A stretch of DNA of 64,000 nucleotides. Origin: Pseudomonas vanderleydeniana. GTDB lineage: Bacteria > Pseudomonadota > Gammaproteobacteria > Pseudomonadales > Pseudomonadaceae. Position 1 is the stretch's first letter, and the number at the start of each line of letters is the position of its first letter. Below are positions 59,679-64,000 of this stretch, piece by piece. The stretch covers positions 5,010,001-5,074,000 of the forward strand of contig NZ_CP077093.1 in assembly GCF_014268755.2 (NCBI RefSeq). Direction: 5' to 3'. The notes beneath the pieces were generated by a model. The model made no database searches. It was not told the DNA's origin and was given only the letters and a program-made list of their open reading frames with translations. The translations under genes and the position numbers were made by a program.

Positions 59679-59682
<4 letters not shown>
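58552..59682 (+). CDS. mnmA: tRNA-specific 2-thiouridylase MnmA
   Basis: 376 residues. PP-loop [12 protein letters not shown], catalytic Cys in [12 protein letters not shown] and the second Cys in [12 protein letters not shown]. It thiolates U34 of tRNA-Lys/Glu/Gln with sulfur delivered by TusE (36983-37318). It overlaps hflD by 4 bp (ATGA). Confidence 0.95.
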
Positions 59683-61788
<2,106 letters not shown>

Positions 61789-61807
61789 TCGTACGGCACC
61801 CGCTCTG

Positions 61808-61834
61808 AGCGCCCGGCTGAGCCGGGCGTTTTTA
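61808..61834 (+). terminator. Rho-independent terminator of purB
   Basis: GCCCGGC/GCCGGGC stem with TGA loop and T-run. Confidence 0.9.
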
Positions 61835-61872
61835 TTCCAGTCTGAAAAATACGTTTTTTCAATAGGTTACAC

Positions 61873-63039
61873 ATGAATCCTGATACTCCTCTGCAACTTC
61901 TGGGCGGGCTGACCGCCCGGGAATTCCTGCGCGACTACTGGCAGAAGAAACCGCTGTTGATCCGCCAGGCGATTCCGGATTTCGAAAGCCCGATCGACGC
62001 CGACGAACTGGCCGGCCTGGCCCTGGAAGAAGAAGTCGAATCGCGCGTGATCATCGAGCACGGCGAGCGCCCATGGGAGCTGCGCCGCGGCCCGTTCTCC
62101 GAAGACGCCTTCAGCCAGTTGCCGGAGCGTGAGTGGACCCTGCTGGTGCAAGCGGTCGACCAGTTCGTGCCGGAAGTCGCCGAGCTGCTGGAAAACTTCC
62201 GCTTCCTGCCAAGCTGGCGGATCGACGACGTGATGATCAGCTTCGCCGCCCCGGGTGGCAGCGTGGGCCCGCACTTCGACAACTACGACGTGTTCCTGCT
62301 GCAAGGCAAGGGCAAACGTCACTGGAAAATCGGCCAGATGTGCGACTCCGACAGTGCCCTGCTGGAGCATGCCGACCTGCGCATCCTCGCCGAGTTCGAG
62401 GAAACCGAGGGCTGGGTCCTGGAACCGGGCGACATGCTCTACCTGCCGCCACGCCTGGCCCACTGCGGCGTCGCCGTCGACGACTGCATGACCTACTCGG
62501 TAGGCTTCCGCGCCCCGAGCGCCGCTGAAGTGCTGACCCACTTCACCGACTTCCTCAGCCAGTTCCTGCCGGATGAAGAGCGCTACACCGACGCCGACGC
62601 CCAGCCGGCGGTCGACCCGCACCAGATCCAGCACGACGCCCTCGACCGCCTCAAGAGCCTGCTGGCCGAGCACATGAGCGACGAGCGCCTGCTGCTGACC
62701 TGGTTCGGCCAGTTCATGACCGAGCCACGCTACCCGGAACTGGTCGTCGGCCCGGAACTGGAAGAAGAAGATCTGCTCGCCGGCCTGGAGCACGGTGCCA
62801 TACTGATCCGTAACCCGAGTGCACGCTTGGCCTGGTCCGAAGTCGATGACGACCTGCTGCTGTTCGCCAGCGGCCAGAGTCGCTACCTGCCAGGCAAGCT
62901 GCGCGAGCTGCTGAAGATGATCTGCGCAGCCGAGGCCCTGCACATCGAGAACCTCGGCCCATGGCTCGAGGACGAGGATGGGCGCGGCCTGCTGTGCGAG
63001 CTGGTCAAACAGGGAAGCGTGGGATTTGCCGATGAATAG
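61873..63039 (+). CDS. Ribosomal protein L16 arginine hydroxylase-like JmjC/cupin oxygenase (RoxA/YcfD)
   Basis: 388 residues. Cupin/JmjC fold with Fe(II) site HFDNYDVF (HxD) and the distal His in RLAHCGVAV; the C-terminal part has the winged-helix and dimerisation helices of ribosomal oxygenases. E. coli YcfD hydroxylates ribosomal protein L16 at Arg81 using 2-oxoglutarate. It overlaps the next gene by 8 bp. Confidence 0.9.
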   Translation: MNPDTPLQLLGGLTAREFLRDYWQKKPLLIRQAIPDFESPIDADELAGLALEEEVESRVIIEHGERPWELRRGPFSEDAFSQLPEREWTLLVQAVDQFVPEVAELLENFRFLPSWRIDDVMISFAAPGGSVGPHFDNYDVFLLQGKGKRHWKIGQMCDSDSALLEHADLRILAEFEETEGWVLEPGDMLYLPPRLAHCGVAVDDCMTYSVGFRAPSAAEVLTHFTDFLSQFLPDEERYTDADAQPAVDPHQIQHDALDRLKSLLAEHMSDERLLLTWFGQFMTEPRYPELVVGPELEEEDLLAGLEHGAILIRNPSARLAWSEVDDDLLLFASGQSRYLPGKLRELLKMICAAEALHIENLGPWLEDEDGRGLLCELVKQGSVGFADE

Positions 63040-63457
63040 AATTCACGTACGTGTCGCGGACTGGCAAAAGGATAACGCCGAGATTCGGCGCATTCGTGAG
63101 TCGGTGTTCATTGCCGAACAAGCTGTACCCCCGGAGCTGGAATGGGACGCGGAGGACGCCACAGCGGTGCACTTCCTGGCCTACGAAGGCGATTTCCCGA
63201 TCGGCACCGCCCGCCTGCTGCCCGACGGGCAGATCGGCCGGGTCTCGGTGCTGCGCGACTGGCGCGGCCTGAAGGTCGGCGATGCCCTGCTGCAGGCAGT
63301 GATCGGCGAAGCCGAGAAGCGGGGCCTCAGGCAGCAGATGCTCAGTGCCCAGGTGCAGGCCACGGCGTTCTACGAACGTCATGGCTTCAGCATCGTCAGC
63401 GAGGAATTTCTCGAAGCCGGAATTCCCCACGTCGACATGGTCCGCGGCGCGGCCTGA
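63032..63457 (+). CDS. GNAT N-acetyltransferase (ElaA-like)
   Basis: 141 residues with GNAT core (RRIRESVFIAEQAVP, IGRVSVLRDWRGLKVGDALL as the acetyl-CoA segment, ATAFYERHGF). Starts inside the end of the RoxA-like gene, so it is translationally coupled. Substrate unknown. Confidence 0.9.
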   Translation: MNRIHVRVADWQKDNAEIRRIRESVFIAEQAVPPELEWDAEDATAVHFLAYEGDFPIGTARLLPDGQIGRVSVLRDWRGLKVGDALLQAVIGEAEKRGLRQQMLSAQVQATAFYERHGFSIVSEEFLEAGIPHVDMVRGAA

Positions 63458-63519
63458 GATGGGCGACGGACCTGTGGTGAGCCGGCATGCCTATGGTAAG
63501 CGGCCTCTGTGGTGACAGG

Positions 63520-63659
63520 CTTTTGTGGCGAGCGGGCTTGCCCGCGCTGGGCTGCGCAGCAGCCCTAAAGCCTGAGTACCTGGCACGCCAGCTGGACCGA
63601 GGTGGATGGTTTGGGGCTGCCTTGCAGCCCAACGCGGGCAAGCCCGCTCGCCACAAAAG
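63520..63659. repeat. REPIN-like inverted pair with 27 bp perfect arms
   Basis: CTTTTGTGGCGAGCGGGCTT... (63520-63546) is perfectly inverted at 63633-63659, with a second internal pair (GGGCTGC/GCAGCCC). Downstream of the GNAT gene; nothing coding is seen in 63458-63824. Confidence 0.9.
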
Positions 63660-63697
63660 GGTCAGCCCACCAGACAGCCACGGCCTGCCCCACCGGC

Positions 63698-63723
63698 AAA
63701 ACGCCCCGTTATCGGGGCGTTTT
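63698..63723. terminator. Bidirectional-type terminator
   Basis: AAAACGCCCCG/CGGGGCGTTTT with a 4-base loop, probably ending the roxA-like/GNAT transcript. Confidence 0.88.
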
Positions 63724-63824
63724 GCTGTCTGCGATTCAATTTGCCTCCTCCTTCGCCGAGAAACTGTCAAACTCAATGCATCACACTCACGTGCATTGCC
63801 CAGTCACCTGCGGAGATAACGGAC

Positions 63825-64000
63825 ATGTCCCTACGCACCCTCTTCACCGGCCTGTTGCTGGCCTGCACCTTCAGCGCCCAGGCGGCCACCGAACTGATCC
63901 CCCTGAATTACCGCACCAGCAGCGACCTGTTGCCGGTCGCGCAAAACTTCCTCGGCCAGGACGGCAAGGTCAGCGCCTACCAGAACCAACTGATCGTCAA
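63825..64000 (+). CDS. Secreted secretin N-terminal-like protein, cut by window edge
   Basis: Only 58 codons are present. A signal peptide (SLRTLFTGLLLACTFSAQAA) is followed by ELIPLNYRTSSDLLPVAQNF, the start of a secretin/STN short domain as found at the N-terminus of secretin-like proteins. The homologue at this place in other pseudomonads is of unknown function. A GGAG site lies about 10 bases before the ATG. Confidence 0.75.
   Translation, partial: MSLRTLFTGLLLACTFSAQAATELIPLNYRTSSDLLPVAQNFLGQDGKVSAYQNQLIV

Overview
This 64 kb window is a chromosomal segment of a Pseudomonas of the fluorescens type. The gene order proQ/finO-like, tRNA-Ser, yccA, tusDCBE, ybiB, cysG, serS, crcB, rarA, lolA, ftsK, trxB, aat, bpt, infA, clpA, clpS, cspD, icd, idh, nudix, mnmA, hflD, purB, roxA-like, GNAT (about 34-64 kb) is the conserved Pseudomonas core order. 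High GC coding sequence and typical Pseudomonas REP palindromes (GCGGGCAAGCC type) agree. No rRNA, integrase, IS element or CRISPR was seen.

Left part (0.3-20.3 kb), mostly accessory transport and regulation: a large membrane-anchored protein of unknown function; two AraC regulators each near a LysE-type exporter; a GNAT acetyltransferase; a small lipoprotein; a DUF4337-like membrane protein; a five-copy tandem array of a roughly 124 bp palindromic unit; a two-gene ABC importer (ATPase with extra C-terminal domain plus a double-length permease); a methyltransferase; and a five-gene operon (AhpD-like protein, acyl-CoA-dehydrogenase-fold enzyme, ABC ATPase, Tat-exported binding protein, permease) divergent from an AraC regulator. 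A hybrid histidine kinase follows.

Middle part (20.6-33.9 kb), the most interesting: an arylesterase/perhydrolase homologue; an N-acetylmuramidase followed 1 bp later by a Sec-exported protein (toxin/immunity-like pair); a small Imm33-like protein; an oxaloacetate-decarboxylase-family enzyme; and then a compact seven-gene minus-strand operon (32.87 to 25.01 kb) controlled from a divergent LysR gene. In transcription order the operon encodes an MFS transporter, a heme-oxygenase-like diiron protein, an MFS transporter of the fosmidomycin-resistance type, a class I aminotransferase, a second heme-oxygenase-like diiron protein, a class II fumarase, and phosphoenolpyruvate mutase (EDK-x5-NS motif present). 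PEP mutase is the committed enzyme of phosphonate biosynthesis, so this looks like a phosphonate natural-product cluster. It lacks phosphonopyruvate decarboxylase. A route through phosphonoalanine (aminotransferase), then diiron oxygenases and fumarase-type chemistry, is inferred. Just before the aminotransferase start lies a three-tier nested inverted repeat whose outer 3' arm contains the Shine-Dalgarno sequence, a candidate translational switch.

Right part (33.9-64 kb) is core housekeeping: RNA chaperone, a candidate sRNA, tRNA-Ser(UGA), tRNA 2-thiolation (tusDCBE, mnmA), siroheme synthesis, seryl-tRNA synthetase, fluoride exporter, recombination factor, lipoprotein carrier, DNA translocase, thioredoxin reductase, the N-degron group (aat, bpt, clpA, clpS), two isocitrate dehydrogenases, purine synthesis and ribosomal protein hydroxylation. 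The window ends inside a gene for a secreted secretin-N-terminal-like protein.
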